Positions 43,816 to 53,531 are shown, counted from the stretch's first letter. The stretch is 64,000 bases of DNA from Oscillospiraceae bacterium (GCA_017545185.1 JAFWQJ010000029.1:1-64000), one strand, 5' to 3'. Notes: generated from the sequence alone by a model not told the origin. Numbers and translations are program-made.

Positions 43816-44151
43816 TTACAGGCTGCAAAGCCGTTCATACTGTTTCTGCGCCTCCTGCATCAGCGCAGAATAATCCGTATCCGTCCGTTTGCGGAGCAGC
43901 TCGGTCATCTCGCTGACCGGCTCCGTCAGCGGCGTCAGCGAGAGATTCGCATACATGCCCTTCAGCGCATGTGCCGTCTCGAAGGCCGCATCGAGCTGCC
44001 CGTTCCGCAGCTGCTCCGCAAGCTCCGAAAGCTTTGTGTCCTCCGCCGCCTTCTTCACGAGCATCAGATAAAAATCCTCCTTGTTCAGGCAGCGGACAAG
44101 TCCTGCATCGACATCCGCGCCGAACGCTCTCAGGCTTTCAATCGTCATCAT
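43816..44151 (-). CDS. HPt phosphotransfer protein
   Basis: 111 residues, all helical, with the HPt motif ETAHALKGMYANLSL whose His carries the phosphate. Its start overlaps the stop of the REC-GGDEF-EAL gene (ATGATGA), and a hybrid kinase follows 116 bases later. It would shuttle phosphate between the receivers of the kinases and the receiver of the EAL protein. Confidence 0.9.
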   Translation of the reverse strand: MMTIESLRAFGADVDAGLVRCLNKEDFYLMLVKKAAEDTKLSELAEQLRNGQLDAAFETAHALKGMYANLSLTPLTEPVSEMTELLRKRTDTDYSALMQEAQKQYERLCSL

Positions 44152-45851
44152 GATGCTTTTCCTCCTAATTCTTCCTTGAGCAGCACCTCAAAATCCTCCT
44201 CGGAAAGCGGACGCGAAAGATAGTAGCCCTGAATGATATCGCAGCCGAGCTCCTTCAGAAGCTCCATCTGCTCCTTCGTCTCCACGCCCTCCGCAATCGC
44301 CGGCACCTCCAGCATGCGCGCGATCTCGATCATGATCCCGACCAGTCGGCGGTCCTTCTGATTGCTGCAGATATTCCGGATAAAATTCATATCGAGCTTC
44401 AGCGCGTCGATCGGAAGCTTTGTCAGCATATTCAGCGAGGAATAGCCGCTGCCGAAATCGTCCATTTCGATCTTGTAGCCCTGCTTCCGCAGCCCGATGA
44501 CCGTATCAATGATCTGCTGCGAGTTGTCGGTATAGGCCGACTCCGTAATTTCAAGCAGGAGCTTTCCGTTTTCGAGCCCGTTCTTTCCGGTGATCTCGTT
44601 CAGGATCTCACCGAGCAGCGGATTGAACGCATCGACCCGCGACACATTGACCGAGACCGGAATGCAGACGCCGTAATCGTTCTCCCATTTCCGGATATGC
44701 TCCGCAGCGACGTTCCACACATATCTGTCCAGCTTCTGGATCAGGCCGTTGTCCTCGAACAGGGAGATGAACTCCCCCGGCTTGATGACGCCGAACTCCG
44801 GGTGGAACCAGCGGATCAGCGCCTCGACGCTGGTGAGCTTCGGCCGGCTCCCGCAGATACAGTATTTCGGCTGGAAGTATACCCGGAACTGCCGCTCCTC
44901 CAATGCCCGGTCGATATCATTCATCAGCCGCTCCGCATAGAGCTCCCGGCTGTGCAGCTCTGCGTTGTAGAACTCGCAGCAGGTCGTGTAGCTGTTGCGC
45001 AGCTTCCGGCAGGTCAGCGCGGCGCGCTCAAAGCGCTGCTCCATGTCCAGCCCGCTGCCGTCATCGTGATAGACACCCATTCTGACCGTGATCTTGCAGT
45101 CGCCCATGCCCTCGCAGAGCACGGAGAGCATCTGCGGCAGCTTCTCCGCCAGATCCGGCACATGCGGCAGATAAATGCCGAAGCAGTTGCTGTTGAACCG
45201 GCAGGCCAGTCCGCCCGTCCGGCAGACGATATCATGAACGGAAAAGCCGACCTTTTTCAGCACCATGTCGCCGAAATATCTGCCGTACAGCTCATTGATG
45301 ATGTGGAACCGGTTGATATCCAGCACGATCGCATCCATCGGCATATTCCGGTTCTGCAGATCCAGAAGCTTGCCGTACTCAAAGAAAAACGCCTTGTTGA
45401 AAAGCCCTGTCAGCTCATCGCGCTCGGTCTCATGAATGATGATGCTGTCCTCCGCAAGCTCAATGGAGCGGCCGACTCTCGCACGGACGACATCCGGTGC
45501 ATCGTAAGGCTTCGTGATGAAATCGGCTGCACCGAGCTGCAGCACGGTGACCTCGGCCTCCCGCTCGGAGGTCAGCACAATGACGGGGATCCGCCGCAGC
45601 TCGCTGTCGGAGCGGATGATCTTCAGCAGCGTATAGCCGTCCAGCTCCGGCATGTGCAGATCGAGAATGATCAGCGAAAGCGTCAGCTTTTCCCGTCTGA
45701 TGATATCCAGCGCAACGGCTCCGTTTTCGGCATAGACGACTGCATAACTATCCTGCAGCATTGCGCCGAGCATTTCCCGTTCGATGCATTCATCATCGAC
45801 GATGAGGATCGTTCTGTGAAGGCCTTTTTTGCGTTCAAGCAGTTCATGCAT
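44148..45851 (-). CDS. Receiver-GGDEF(degenerate)-EAL c-di-GMP phosphodiesterase
   Basis: 567 residues. Receiver at 12-130 (TILIVDDE; phospho-Asp in IILDLHMPELDG; Lys in ITKPYD). GGDEF-like domain at 140-290, where the active loop reads RFNSNCFGI instead of GGDEF, so it cannot make c-di-GMP. EAL domain at 305-555 with the catalytic set: VEALIRW, LLEITESAYTD, MDDFGSGYSS, LKLDMNFI, AIAEGVET. It probably cleaves c-di-GMP under control of phosphorylation by the downstream kinases. First gene of the operon. Confidence 0.93.
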   Translation of the reverse strand: MHELLERKKGLHRTILIVDDECIEREMLGAMLQDSYAVVYAENGAVALDIIRREKLTLSLIILDLHMPELDGYTLLKIIRSDSELRRIPVIVLTSEREAEVTVLQLGAADFITKPYDAPDVVRARVGRSIELAEDSIIIHETERDELTGLFNKAFFFEYGKLLDLQNRNMPMDAIVLDINRFHIINELYGRYFGDMVLKKVGFSVHDIVCRTGGLACRFNSNCFGIYLPHVPDLAEKLPQMLSVLCEGMGDCKITVRMGVYHDDGSGLDMEQRFERAALTCRKLRNSYTTCCEFYNAELHSRELYAERLMNDIDRALEERQFRVYFQPKYCICGSRPKLTSVEALIRWFHPEFGVIKPGEFISLFEDNGLIQKLDRYVWNVAAEHIRKWENDYGVCIPVSVNVSRVDAFNPLLGEILNEITGKNGLENGKLLLEITESAYTDNSQQIIDTVIGLRKQGYKIEMDDFGSGYSSLNMLTKLPIDALKLDMNFIRNICSNQKDRRLVGIMIEIARMLEVPAIAEGVETKEQMELLKELGCDIIQGYYLSRPLSEEDFEVLLKEELGGKAS

Positions 45852-45892
45852 TCGTCATCCCTCCTGATTATATTTCAACCCATTATAATTAT

Positions 45893-45920
45893 ATCATATA
45901 TTTTCACATAAACAAGTCAA
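45893..45920 (-). promoter_or_regulatory. Promoter of the phosphorelay operon
   Basis: Minus strand TTGACT (45920-45915), 16-base spacer, TATGAT (45898-45893). The 320 bases beyond, up to the dockerin gene, hold a palindrome CCGaAAATaATTTTcCGG (45975-45992) and no gene. Confidence 0.6.
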
Positions 45921-46239
45921 CAATTGCGGCCGCTGGTCGTTTATTGCGGTTCCGGAAAGCGGCTGTCCCGCGCTCCGAAAATAATTTTCCGGAATGCGTA
46001 ACCGGATGTCCCGTTTTCCTGTCTCTTTATGTAAGAACATCCGGCAAGGCCGAAAGCCCGCCGGATCCGGTTCCGGAACAGGCCTGCCGGCTGACGCTGC
46101 TGCACCCCCTTCTGTCAGCAGGGCTGCCGGACTGCTCTCCGGGATCAGGCACCTGCCCGCAGCAATCACACCATTTTCATTTCATGTTCAGACGCTGCAG
46201 CTGAACGCGCAGGTCTGTTCAAAAAGACAGGAGGTCATT

Positions 46240-48051
46240 ATGTTCAATTCCAAACGATTTACAGCAATGCTTGCAGCGATCCTCTCCGCGTGCACGCTTG
46301 CGGCCGCTCCGGCTGCGCACGCACTGGACGACACGGACGTTCCCGCAATGTCATACGAGGATATCCTGCGGGCAAAAGGGATCGACCCGGATAATATGCC
46401 GGAAGAAGAACCCGAGGATTACATCGACCCGGAATACGCGGAGATCTGCACGCGGTTCGGCGATGTCAACTACGACAAAGTAATCGGCATTGCCGACGCC
46501 GTTCAGCTGCAGCGTTATCTGCTCGGCGATCTCGAAAGCCTCGGCAACTGGAGAAACGCCGACATCAACGGCGACGGTGATATCAACGCCGCGGACTTCT
46601 CCCTGCTCAAGCAGCAGATCGCCGGTCTGAGAAGAACAGGCGGTACACTGGCCGTCAGTGTTGTGGACATGATGACCGGGGAACCTGTGCCGGGCGCATC
46701 CGTCAGTATCTTTGCGGTCTGCGGAGAGTACGGCTATGACCTCGGCAGCTGGACGAGCGAAGAGAATCAGGTCGTTTTCTTCTCCGGCCTGCCGACGGAG
46801 GAAGATTACCGCTATATCATCGACTGTTCAAACCTGCCGGAGGGCTACGGCAATGAGTACGGCAACTGGGATCAGCAGATGAATTTCTCCTTTGAAGGCA
46901 AGACCGATCTCGCAGTCAATGTGCGGCTGATCAGACAGGATGCAGAGCCCAATGTGCATGTCAGGCTGTATGACTGGGCAATGGACAGTGCCGAAGCCGA
47001 TACACATTATCTGATTCACGGTCTGATCGACCTGCGCTCCGCGGACGGCACACAGGTCTACGGCATGACGCCTCATGCCGACTTCGCACTTCCGGACGGT
47101 GATTATCATCTGAATATCAAAATGCATGAATGCCCGCTGCAGCTGCTCGATCCCGAAAGCGATTTTGCGGCGCATATCAAGGAGATCCACCCGGATGTTG
47201 AATTTACCGACAAGCGCAATGGCATCGACTTCTCCGTGAAAGACGGCCAGCCGGACAAGGATCTGACATTTGATCTCTCGCCGCTCCCCGGCAAGAGCAA
47301 TTCCATTACGGTCAACTGCATGAATTCCAACACCGGCGAACCGCTTGAGGGCGTCAAGTTTGAGCTCATCGAGGCACCCGAGACCTATGCGAAAAAAATC
47401 GCGGAATGGACCTCCGATGCAACGGGCACGCACAACTTTGAAGGTCTGCTGCATTCCGACTATCGGGCTGCCTATGCCGTCCGCGTTGTGAGCGTGCCGG
47501 AGGGCTTTGCAGGCGGATACGAGGGCGTCACCGCATTCGGCTATGTGTACGACTATAACTATACGATGAACTACGCATTCTTCGAGGATACGCTCCCCAA
47601 GACCGTCTCCGCAAGATGCTACAATTTCGAGGACGGTTCCCAGATCAACGATATCGACACATACGAGATCTGGCGCATCTACTCCGAAAACCCGGTTGAC
47701 ATGAATCTTGTTTACAACAACGTCAAACTCGGAGAAAAGGTCAGCCTGCCGGACGGTACTTATGAAGCGTGTCTGATCGGCCGCAGCGCCGCACAGCAGG
47801 GACTGTCATTCATCAGCCTCGCCGAGAACAGCAGCGGAGCAAAAACAGCTGCAGATTTCTTTGATCCGGATTACTATTTCGGCATGACTATCAACATTAA
47901 ATTCAACGTGGTGAACGGTCAGCCGGACAAGGATCTGGTGTTCTTTCTGAAGAACTATGAACCCTCATACGGCACAGAACCGCTTACCGCAGAAGAACTG
48001 GCAAAATACGAAGCGATCTGGGGCAGCAAGGTCACGTTCCCTGCGGAATGA
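46240..48051 (+). CDS. Secreted dockerin protein with repeated beta domains
   Basis: 603 residues from MFNSKRFTAML (AGGAGG site; the longer frame lacks support). Signal peptide to about residue 30. A dockerin lies unusually near the N-terminus (GDVNYDKVIGIADAVQLQRYLLG; ADINGDGDINAADFSLLKQQIAG). It is followed by about 450 residues of Ig-like/SpaA-type beta modules (VVDMMTGEPVPGASVSIFA; MNSNTGEPLEGVKFELIEAP). No catalytic site is recognised, so it may be an adhesive or structural cellulosome part. Confidence 0.85.
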   Translation: MFNSKRFTAMLAAILSACTLAAAPAAHALDDTDVPAMSYEDILRAKGIDPDNMPEEEPEDYIDPEYAEICTRFGDVNYDKVIGIADAVQLQRYLLGDLESLGNWRNADINGDGDINAADFSLLKQQIAGLRRTGGTLAVSVVDMMTGEPVPGASVSIFAVCGEYGYDLGSWTSEENQVVFFSGLPTEEDYRYIIDCSNLPEGYGNEYGNWDQQMNFSFEGKTDLAVNVRLIRQDAEPNVHVRLYDWAMDSAEADTHYLIHGLIDLRSADGTQVYGMTPHADFALPDGDYHLNIKMHECPLQLLDPESDFAAHIKEIHPDVEFTDKRNGIDFSVKDGQPDKDLTFDLSPLPGKSNSITVNCMNSNTGEPLEGVKFELIEAPETYAKKIAEWTSDATGTHNFEGLLHSDYRAAYAVRVVSVPEGFAGGYEGVTAFGYVYDYNYTMNYAFFEDTLPKTVSARCYNFEDGSQINDIDTYEIWRIYSENPVDMNLVYNNVKLGEKVSLPDGTYEACLIGRSAAQQGLSFISLAENSSGAKTAADFFDPDYYFGMTINIKFNVVNGQPDKDLVFFLKNYEPSYGTEPLTAEELAKYEAIWGSKVTFPAE

Positions 48052-48120
48052 CAGCGACGGTATTGACAGCGACAGGATGACAGCATCGGAATCACATGAA
48101 CGGAGATGACAGCAATACAG

Positions 48121-48159
48121 AATCCCGGTATGCCGCACGGACGGTATGCCGGGATTTTT
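48121..48159 (+). terminator. Terminator of the dockerin gene
   Basis: Fifteen-base-pair stem AATCCCGGTATGCCG/CGGTATGCCGGGATT with two wobble pairs, then TTT. Confidence 0.75.
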
Positions 48160-48191
48160 CATGCAGAACGGCAGGTTTCTTTCCGCCCAGC

Positions 48192-48220
48192 TTGCTTTTT
48201 GCAGGATACTGTGATATAAT
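48192..48220 (+). promoter_or_regulatory. Promoter of the AlbA_2 gene
   Basis: TTGCTT, 17-base spacer, TATAAT, 21 bases before the start codon. Confidence 0.65.
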
Positions 48221-48241
48221 AACGGAAAAGGAGGTGCTGTC

Positions 48242-49684
48242 ATGATCGACCTGGATCATCTCGAAAAATACACGGAAAACAACCGCATTGAAGCGAAAAA
48301 GGCACTCGGCGGTCTGCCGCACAGCATCTGGGAGACCTACTCTGCGTTTGCGAACGCGCTGGGCGGCATCATTCTGCTCGGCGTGGAGGAATACAAGGAC
48401 AAAACGCTGCACACGGTCGATCTGCCCGACCCCGACAGTCTGGTCAGGGAGTTCTGGGACAAGGTCAACGACCCGAACAAGGCCAGCGTGAATCTGCTCA
48501 CAAAGCAGCATATCCGGATCGAAAAGGTCAGCGGCGACCGCATCATCGTGATCGAAGTACCCCGCGCACCGCGGTATCAGAAGCCGGTGTATATCGACGG
48601 CAATGCGGCTTCCGGCACATACTTCCGCTGCGGCGAGGGCGATCATCACTGCACGGCGGAGGAGCTGCAGGCCATGTACCGCGACGCCGATTTCCGGACG
48701 CAGGATATGCGCGTGCTGGAACAGACGGACTGCGCCGTGTTCTGTGCGGAGAGCATCCGCAGCTACCGTGACCGCATGAAGCGCTCACGCCCTGCACATG
48801 TCTGGGAATCACTGGATGACAGCGCGTTTCTGCTGAAGCTCGGAGCAGCCGGCACCGGAACGGACGGCGAAGTGCATCCGACCGCAGCCGGCCTGCTGAT
48901 GTTCGGCCGTGAACAGGAGATCCTGCGCGAGTATCCGGATTACAGTCTCGAATACCGGGAAGCGTGCGGCGATATGCAGCAGGAAACAGAATCCTTTGCT
49001 TCGTCCGCCGGGGACTGGAGCGGCAATGTGTTCGATTTTTATTTTCATGTCTGCGGCAGACTGCAGGCAGGTCTGAACGAGACGCCCGAAACAGATGACA
49101 CACCGGTACAGAAGGCGATCCGCGAGGGACTTGCGAACTGCCTTGTCAATGCGGATTACTACGGGAGCGGCGGCGTTGTCATTGTGAAGCAGCCTGACCT
49201 GATCACCATGTCGAACCCCGGCGCATTCCGCGTCGGACTGGATGAGGCGCGTGCAGGCGGCATGTCCGACCCGCGCAACGGTATCCTGATGAAGATGTTT
49301 CACCTGCTCGATATCGGCGAGCGTGCCGGCAGCGGCATTCCGAGCATTCTGTATACATGGAAGCAGCAGGGCTGGAGCGAACCGGTCGTTTCGCAGTCCT
49401 TTGCCCCGAACCGCATCATGCTGTCCCTGCCGCTGACGAAAAGCAGCGGTCAAAAAGCAAGGATCCGATGTGCCGATAAAAAAGTGCCGCTCAAAACCGA
49501 AACGAGAAAAGAAATGGTGATCGCCTATCTGACCGAGCATGTGACCGCGACCTGCGCCGAGCTTTGTGAACTGCTCGACCTGAAACCGCCCCGTGTCCGG
49601 AAGATCATGCGCGAGCTGACCGAAGAAGGCATCGTCACCGCACCCGCCGGGAACCGGAATCTCGTATATAAGCTGAAAGCATAA
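48242..49684 (+). CDS. AlbA_2/Schlafen-type ATP-binding regulator
   Basis: 480 residues. The N-terminal AlbA_2 domain (IEAKKALGGLPHSIWETYSAFANALGGIILLGVEE) is followed by a HATPase_c_4 region (IREGLANCLVNADYYGSGGVVIV; DPRNGILMKMFHLLDIGERAGSGIPSI) and a C-terminal winged helix (ATCAELCELLDLKPPRVRKIMRELTEEGIV). Proteins of this plan are putative transcription regulators that bind ATP. Single-gene transcript. Confidence 0.9.
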   Translation: MIDLDHLEKYTENNRIEAKKALGGLPHSIWETYSAFANALGGIILLGVEEYKDKTLHTVDLPDPDSLVREFWDKVNDPNKASVNLLTKQHIRIEKVSGDRIIVIEVPRAPRYQKPVYIDGNAASGTYFRCGEGDHHCTAEELQAMYRDADFRTQDMRVLEQTDCAVFCAESIRSYRDRMKRSRPAHVWESLDDSAFLLKLGAAGTGTDGEVHPTAAGLLMFGREQEILREYPDYSLEYREACGDMQQETESFASSAGDWSGNVFDFYFHVCGRLQAGLNETPETDDTPVQKAIREGLANCLVNADYYGSGGVVIVKQPDLITMSNPGAFRVGLDEARAGGMSDPRNGILMKMFHLLDIGERAGSGIPSILYTWKQQGWSEPVVSQSFAPNRIMLSLPLTKSSGQKARIRCADKKVPLKTETRKEMVIAYLTEHVTATCAELCELLDLKPPRVRKIMRELTEEGIVTAPAGNRNLVYKLKA

Positions 49685-49691
49685 CAGAAGC

Positions 49692-49722
49692 AGCCGTCTG
49701 CGCAAAGCAGGCGGCTTTTTTT
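49692..49722 (+). terminator. Terminator of the AlbA_2 gene
   Basis: Stem AGCCGTCTGC/GCAGGCGGCT with a GCAAA loop, then six or more T. Confidence 0.85.
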
Positions 49723-49754
49723 GCGTTCGGGTATTCGGAAACATATTGACATTA

Positions 49755-50240
49755 ATGGGCGCATTCGTCGCCTGCGAAGCCGGACTGATCATGCAGAATC
49801 AGGACGGCCGTCCGCCGCTGGGCGTGATCGTCTCCGGACAGAACCCGCCCTATGCGGTCTGCATGGGCAAGCATACCGAGATACCGGACGACCTTTACGA
49901 GTTTGCGAAAAAGCTCGGCGGCGTCCCGCAGAAGATCCTCGATCACCCGGAAATGTGCGGGCGCTTCTACCGCTTTGCCGAGACCGAACTGAAAGCCGTT
50001 TCGCAGTATGCGCCGGTCATGCCGGATGCATCGGAAAGGCTGGCACGCGGTCTGCTCATTTACGGTGAAAATGACATCATCGTGGACAGGGCGTATCTGG
50101 ACGGCTGGGACAAGACCTTCCGCAGCATGGAGCCGGTGAAGGTCTTTGAAGGCGACCATTTCTATTTCAATCAATGTCCGGAGGCATTCTGCGCGCTGAT
50201 CGACAGCTTTGCGGAGACCTGCACGGAAAATGCCGTCTGA
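49755..50240 (+). pseudogene. Type II thioesterase, 5' part missing
   Basis: The frame begins at MGAFVACEAGLIMQ, which equals the sequence just after the catalytic Ser of the GHSMGA elbow in alpha/beta-hydrolase thioesterases. The C-terminal part is intact, including GLLIYGENDIIVD and the likely catalytic His in FEGDHFYFNQ. About 80-90 residues with the nucleophile are gone and no ribosome site is present. It once edited acyl groups on the carrier protein encoded downstream. Confidence 0.75.
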
Positions 50241-50280
50241 ACCGGCAGGAACGAATATCATTCAGAAGGAGTCAGAAAAA

Positions 50281-51477
50281 ATGAATCGAGTTGTGATCAC
50301 CGGCATTGCGCCGATCGCCGCAATGGGCTGCGGTCAGGAGTTCTTTGACAATCTGTATGCGATGAAGCCTGTCATCTGCATGGGCGGCGAAGCCCGCTAC
50401 GGCAGCGACAGAAACTCGGACTGGTATGTCCCCTACCCCGAGGTAGACATCACACCGTATAAAAAGCGGCTGAAAAAAATACTGCTGCTTGCACCGCGCA
50501 ATGCGATCACGGCAGCGGTCTCCGCGCTCAAAGCCGCGGAGGACGCGGGTCTTTCCGCGCTTGACCCCGATACTGCCGTGTTCTACGGTGTCAGCACCAT
50601 GGACATTGACGATGTGGTCGGCGGCTACATCCCGACGGCAGAGGGCAAGCGGATGCATCCGTAAACGAATCCGAAGTCGATGACGAACGCCGTCGCCGCA
50701 TGGATCCCGATCCTGTTCGGCACGCACGGCAGAACATTCGTCCTTTCGACAGCCTGCGCTTCCGGCACGGATGCGATCGGTGCCGCCTATGAGCATATCG
50801 CGCTCGGCAGAAGCAAAATGGCGGTCTGCGGCACTGCTGACCAGATGGACTGCATCGAGCAGCTGTTCTTCCGCTCGTTTGACGTCCTCGGCACACTCAC
50901 TCGCACGACCGACGGCCTGCCCCGTCCGTTCTCCGAAGAACGCTCCGGCTTCCTGTTCAGCGAGGGCGGCGCCTGCACGCTGATCCTTGAGGAATACGGA
51001 TCGGCGGTCGCGCGCGGCGCAGAGATCTACGCCGAGATCACGAATTACAGCGCCTGCTGCGACGCCTATCATATTGTGAAGATGCCGGAATATCCCGAGC
51101 AGGTCATTGCCATGCTGCGCGAGATCACCGCGGGCAAGGATGTCGATTACTATAACGCGCACGGCACCGCGACCACCGTCAACGACCGGATGGAGGCGAC
51201 CGCGCTGAAAGAGGTATTCGGCGATAAGCTGCCGGATATCACGATCAACGCGACCAAGAGCATGACCGGCCACGCGATCGGGACATCCGGCGCGCTGGAA
51301 GCAGCGGTCACGGCGTATTCGCTGAAAAACGGCATCATTCACGGCAATCTGCTCGGCACGCCGATGGAGGGCCTGAACCTGCCGCAGCAGACGATCCGGC
51401 GGGATATCCGCTGCGGAGTTACCGCATCATTCGGCTTCGGCGGACACAATTCCGCGCTGATGCTGGAAAAAATATAA
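50281..51477 (+). pseudogene. Beta-ketoacyl synthase split by a TAA
   Basis: One frame of about 398 residues, FabF-like. MNRVVITGIAPIAAMG opens it, with catalytic Cys in LSTACASGTDAIGAA, His in YNAHGTATTVND and His in MTGHAIGTSGALEA. A TAA at 50662-50664 interrupts the region RMHP-stop-TNPKSMTNAVAAWIP. Everything else is intact, including the ribosome site, so it is a very recent lesion, a sequencing error or a read-through case. It pairs with the ACP gene downstream. Confidence 0.8.
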
Positions 51478-51498
51478 TCAGATAAAGGAGTATCAAAA

Positions 51499-51717
51499 AT
51501 GAACCTGAAGGATTTTAACGAGTTGCTGGAAAAGTACAATGTGGAGCCTGCCGTCGAGCCGACCGAGAGCACGCCGGTCACCGATCTGGAGATCGACTCG
51601 TTCGACATGATGATGATCCTCGGCGATCTCGAAAACAGCATGGGCAAGAGCCTTGACGTCACGCTGGACACGACCGTCGGCGAGATCATGGAAAAGATGA
51701 CCGCAGCCGGGATGTGA
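51499..51717 (+). CDS. Acyl carrier protein
   Basis: 72 residues, acidic, with the phosphopantetheine Ser in LEIDSFDMMMIL. It has an AAGGAG site and follows the ketosynthase by 21 bases. As one of the three genes in this locus it is the only one without a visible lesion. The pathway (specialised fatty acid or small polyketide) cannot be deduced. Confidence 0.85.
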   Translation: MNLKDFNELLEKYNVEPAVEPTESTPVTDLEIDSFDMMMILGDLENSMGKSLDVTLDTTVGEIMEKMTAAGM

Positions 51718-51764
51718 AAGCGGAACCGCGATGCGGTGCTCTGCCCCGGACCCCGTTATGAAGC

Positions 51765-51803
51765 AAAAAGGACGCTGATGTAAAACTCGGCGTCCTTTTT
51801 TAT
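51765..51803 (+). terminator. Terminator of the KS-ACP locus
   Basis: Stem AAAAAGGACGC/GCGTCCTTTTT followed by TATTT. Confidence 0.8.
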
Positions 51804-51910
51804 TTGATTCAATATGCTTTCGGCGGGCTTCAGCATTGGGAGCAGTATACTTTCAGAAGCCGCTTTAGCGGCGTGTACTGTGAAAACTGGGAGAGCTTCG
51901 CCAACCGTCC

Positions 51911-51972
51911 CCGGAGGAAATTGCCGGCGGGGGCTCCCCGCCCGGAGGAAATTGCCAGTGGGGGCTCCCCGC
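51911..51972. repeat. Two tandem 31-base repeats
   Basis: Units 51911-51941 and 51942-51972 begin ccggaggaaattgcc and end ggggctccccgc, and differ at two bases. Each contains a self-complementary GGGG-CT-CCCC core, so they can form hairpins at the 3' end of the ABC-F gene. There are no spacers, so this is not a CRISPR array. The sequence before it (51804-51910) shows no gene. Confidence 0.6.
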
Positions 51973-51977
51973 CTGGG

Positions 51978-53531
51978 TTAAATGATTTTTGTGGACCATT
52001 CCTCGATATTCCAGACGATATCGGCGACGTCCATGTAAAATTCCGGCTCGTGGCTGACGATCAGCACCGTGCCCTTATACTCCTGCAGCGCCTTTTTCAG
52101 CGCGTCCTTCGCATCCTGATCGAGATGATTCGTCGGCTCGTCCAGCACCAGCAGATTGACCTCGCGCAGCATGATCCGGCAGAGCCGCACCTTTGCATTC
52201 TCGCCGCCGGAAAGCACCTTCATCTGCGAGGAGATCTGTTCGGTCGTCAGGCCGCACTGTGCAAGCGCACCGCGTACCTCTGCATTCGTCATCGCCGGGA
52301 ATGCGTCCCAGATCACCTGCAGCGGCGTCTCGGAGCCGGATTCGGCCTCCTGCTCAAAATAGCCCGCCTCGACGAACTGGTCATGCGCGACCGTCCCCGC
52401 AAACGGCGGGATCAGCTTCAGCAGCGTTTTCAGCAGCGTGGATTTGCCGATGCCGTTCACGCCGCGGATTGCGATCTTCTGCCCCTGCTCTACCTGCACC
52501 GAAACGGGCTTCGTCAGCGGCGCATCGTAGCCGAGCACCAGATCCCTGCAGTCAATGACGACCCTGCCCGGCGTTCTGGACTTCCGGAACACGAACACCG
52601 GCTTCGGCTTCTCGCGCATCAGCGTGATCTTTTCCATTTTATCAAGCTTCTTCTGGCGGGACTTCGCCATGTTCGTTGTCGCGACGCGCGCCTTGTTTTT
52701 GGCGATAAAGGTCTCCAGCTCGGCGATCTCCTTCTGCTGCTTTTCAAATGCCTGCTCGGTCTGCCGCTTTTTCAGCTCGTACATCCGGACGAAATTGTCG
52801 TAATCGCCCGTATAGCGCGTCATGACGGCGTTCTCCACATGATACACCACATTGATGACGCTGTTGAGGAACGGGATATCATGCGACACGAGAATAAACG
52901 CATTTTCGTAATTCTGCAGGAAGCTTGTCAGCCATGCGATATGGTTTTCGTCAAGGAAATTGGTCGGCTCATCGAGAATCAGGATCATCGGATTTTCCAG
53001 CAGCACCTTGGCAAGCAGCACCTTCGCGCGCTGTCCGCCGGAAAGCTCCGAAACGTCCCGGTCAAGCCCGATCTCATTCAGGCCGAGACCGTTTGCGTAC
53101 TCGGAGATCTTCGCGTCGATCGTATAATAGCCGCTGTAATCCAGAATGCTCTGGATCTCGCCGACATCCTCCATGAGGGCGGTCATCTCCTCCTCGGAGC
53201 AGTCGGACATTTTGTCGTACATGCCGATCATTTCCGCTTCCAGCTCCGAAAGATGCCGGAAGGCCTCCTGCAGCACATCGCGGATCGTCTTACCCTTTTC
53301 CAGCGTGCTGTACTGATCGAGGTAGCCGGTCGTGATATGCCGGCACCATTCGACCTTGCCCTCATCCGGCATGAGCTTGCCCGTGATGATGTTCAGGAAC
53401 GTGGATTTGCCCTCGCCGTTCGCACCGACCAGACCGACATGCTCGCCCTTCAGCAGCCGGAAGGATGCATCGTTCAGGATCTGCCGCGCACCGAATCCGT
53501 GCGTAACGTGCTCAACATTCAGAATACTCAT
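51978..53531 (-). CDS. ABC-F family ATPase
   Basis: 517 residues from MSILNVEHVTHGFG; the open frame is longer but only this ATG has GGAG and fits the family. Two ABC modules: Walker A GANGEGKST and GVNGIGKST, signatures LSGGQRAKVLLAKVLL and LSGGENAKVRLCRIML, Walker B LILDEPTNFLDE and LVLDEPTNHLDQ. A charged linker lies between them. ABC-F proteins act on the ribosome (translation factors or antibiotic protection). It looks closest to the YkpA/YbiT type, so a housekeeping role is more likely than resistance. Confidence 0.93.
   Translation of the reverse strand: MSILNVEHVTHGFGARQILNDASFRLLKGEHVGLVGANGEGKSTFLNIITGKLMPDEGKVEWCRHITTGYLDQYSTLEKGKTIRDVLQEAFRHLSELEAEMIGMYDKMSDCSEEEMTALMEDVGEIQSILDYSGYYTIDAKISEYANGLGLNEIGLDRDVSELSGGQRAKVLLAKVLLENPMILILDEPTNFLDENHIAWLTSFLQNYENAFILVSHDIPFLNSVINVVYHVENAVMTRYTGDYDNFVRMYELKKRQTEQAFEKQQKEIAELETFIAKNKARVATTNMAKSRQKKLDKMEKITLMREKPKPVFVFRKSRTPGRVVIDCRDLVLGYDAPLTKPVSVQVEQGQKIAIRGVNGIGKSTLLKTLLKLIPPFAGTVAHDQFVEAGYFEQEAESGSETPLQVIWDAFPAMTNAEVRGALAQCGLTTEQISSQMKVLSGGENAKVRLCRIMLREVNLLVLDEPTNHLDQDAKDALKKALQEYKGTVLIVSHEPEFYMDVADIVWNIEEWSTKII

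Noticed and set aside
41300..43873. A plus-strand open frame of 857 codons
   Set aside because: It is the antisense shadow of the hybrid kinase, rich in His, Arg and Asp with no family resemblance or ribosome site.
12184..50664. Stop-codon reassignment as explanation for in-frame stops in the kinase, HtrA and ketosynthase
   Set aside because: TGA, TAG and TAA are all involved, all three serve as normal stops elsewhere in the window, and most affected genes carry other lesions too.
51911..51972. A CRISPR array
   Set aside because: Only two directly adjoining units without spacers and no cas genes in the window.
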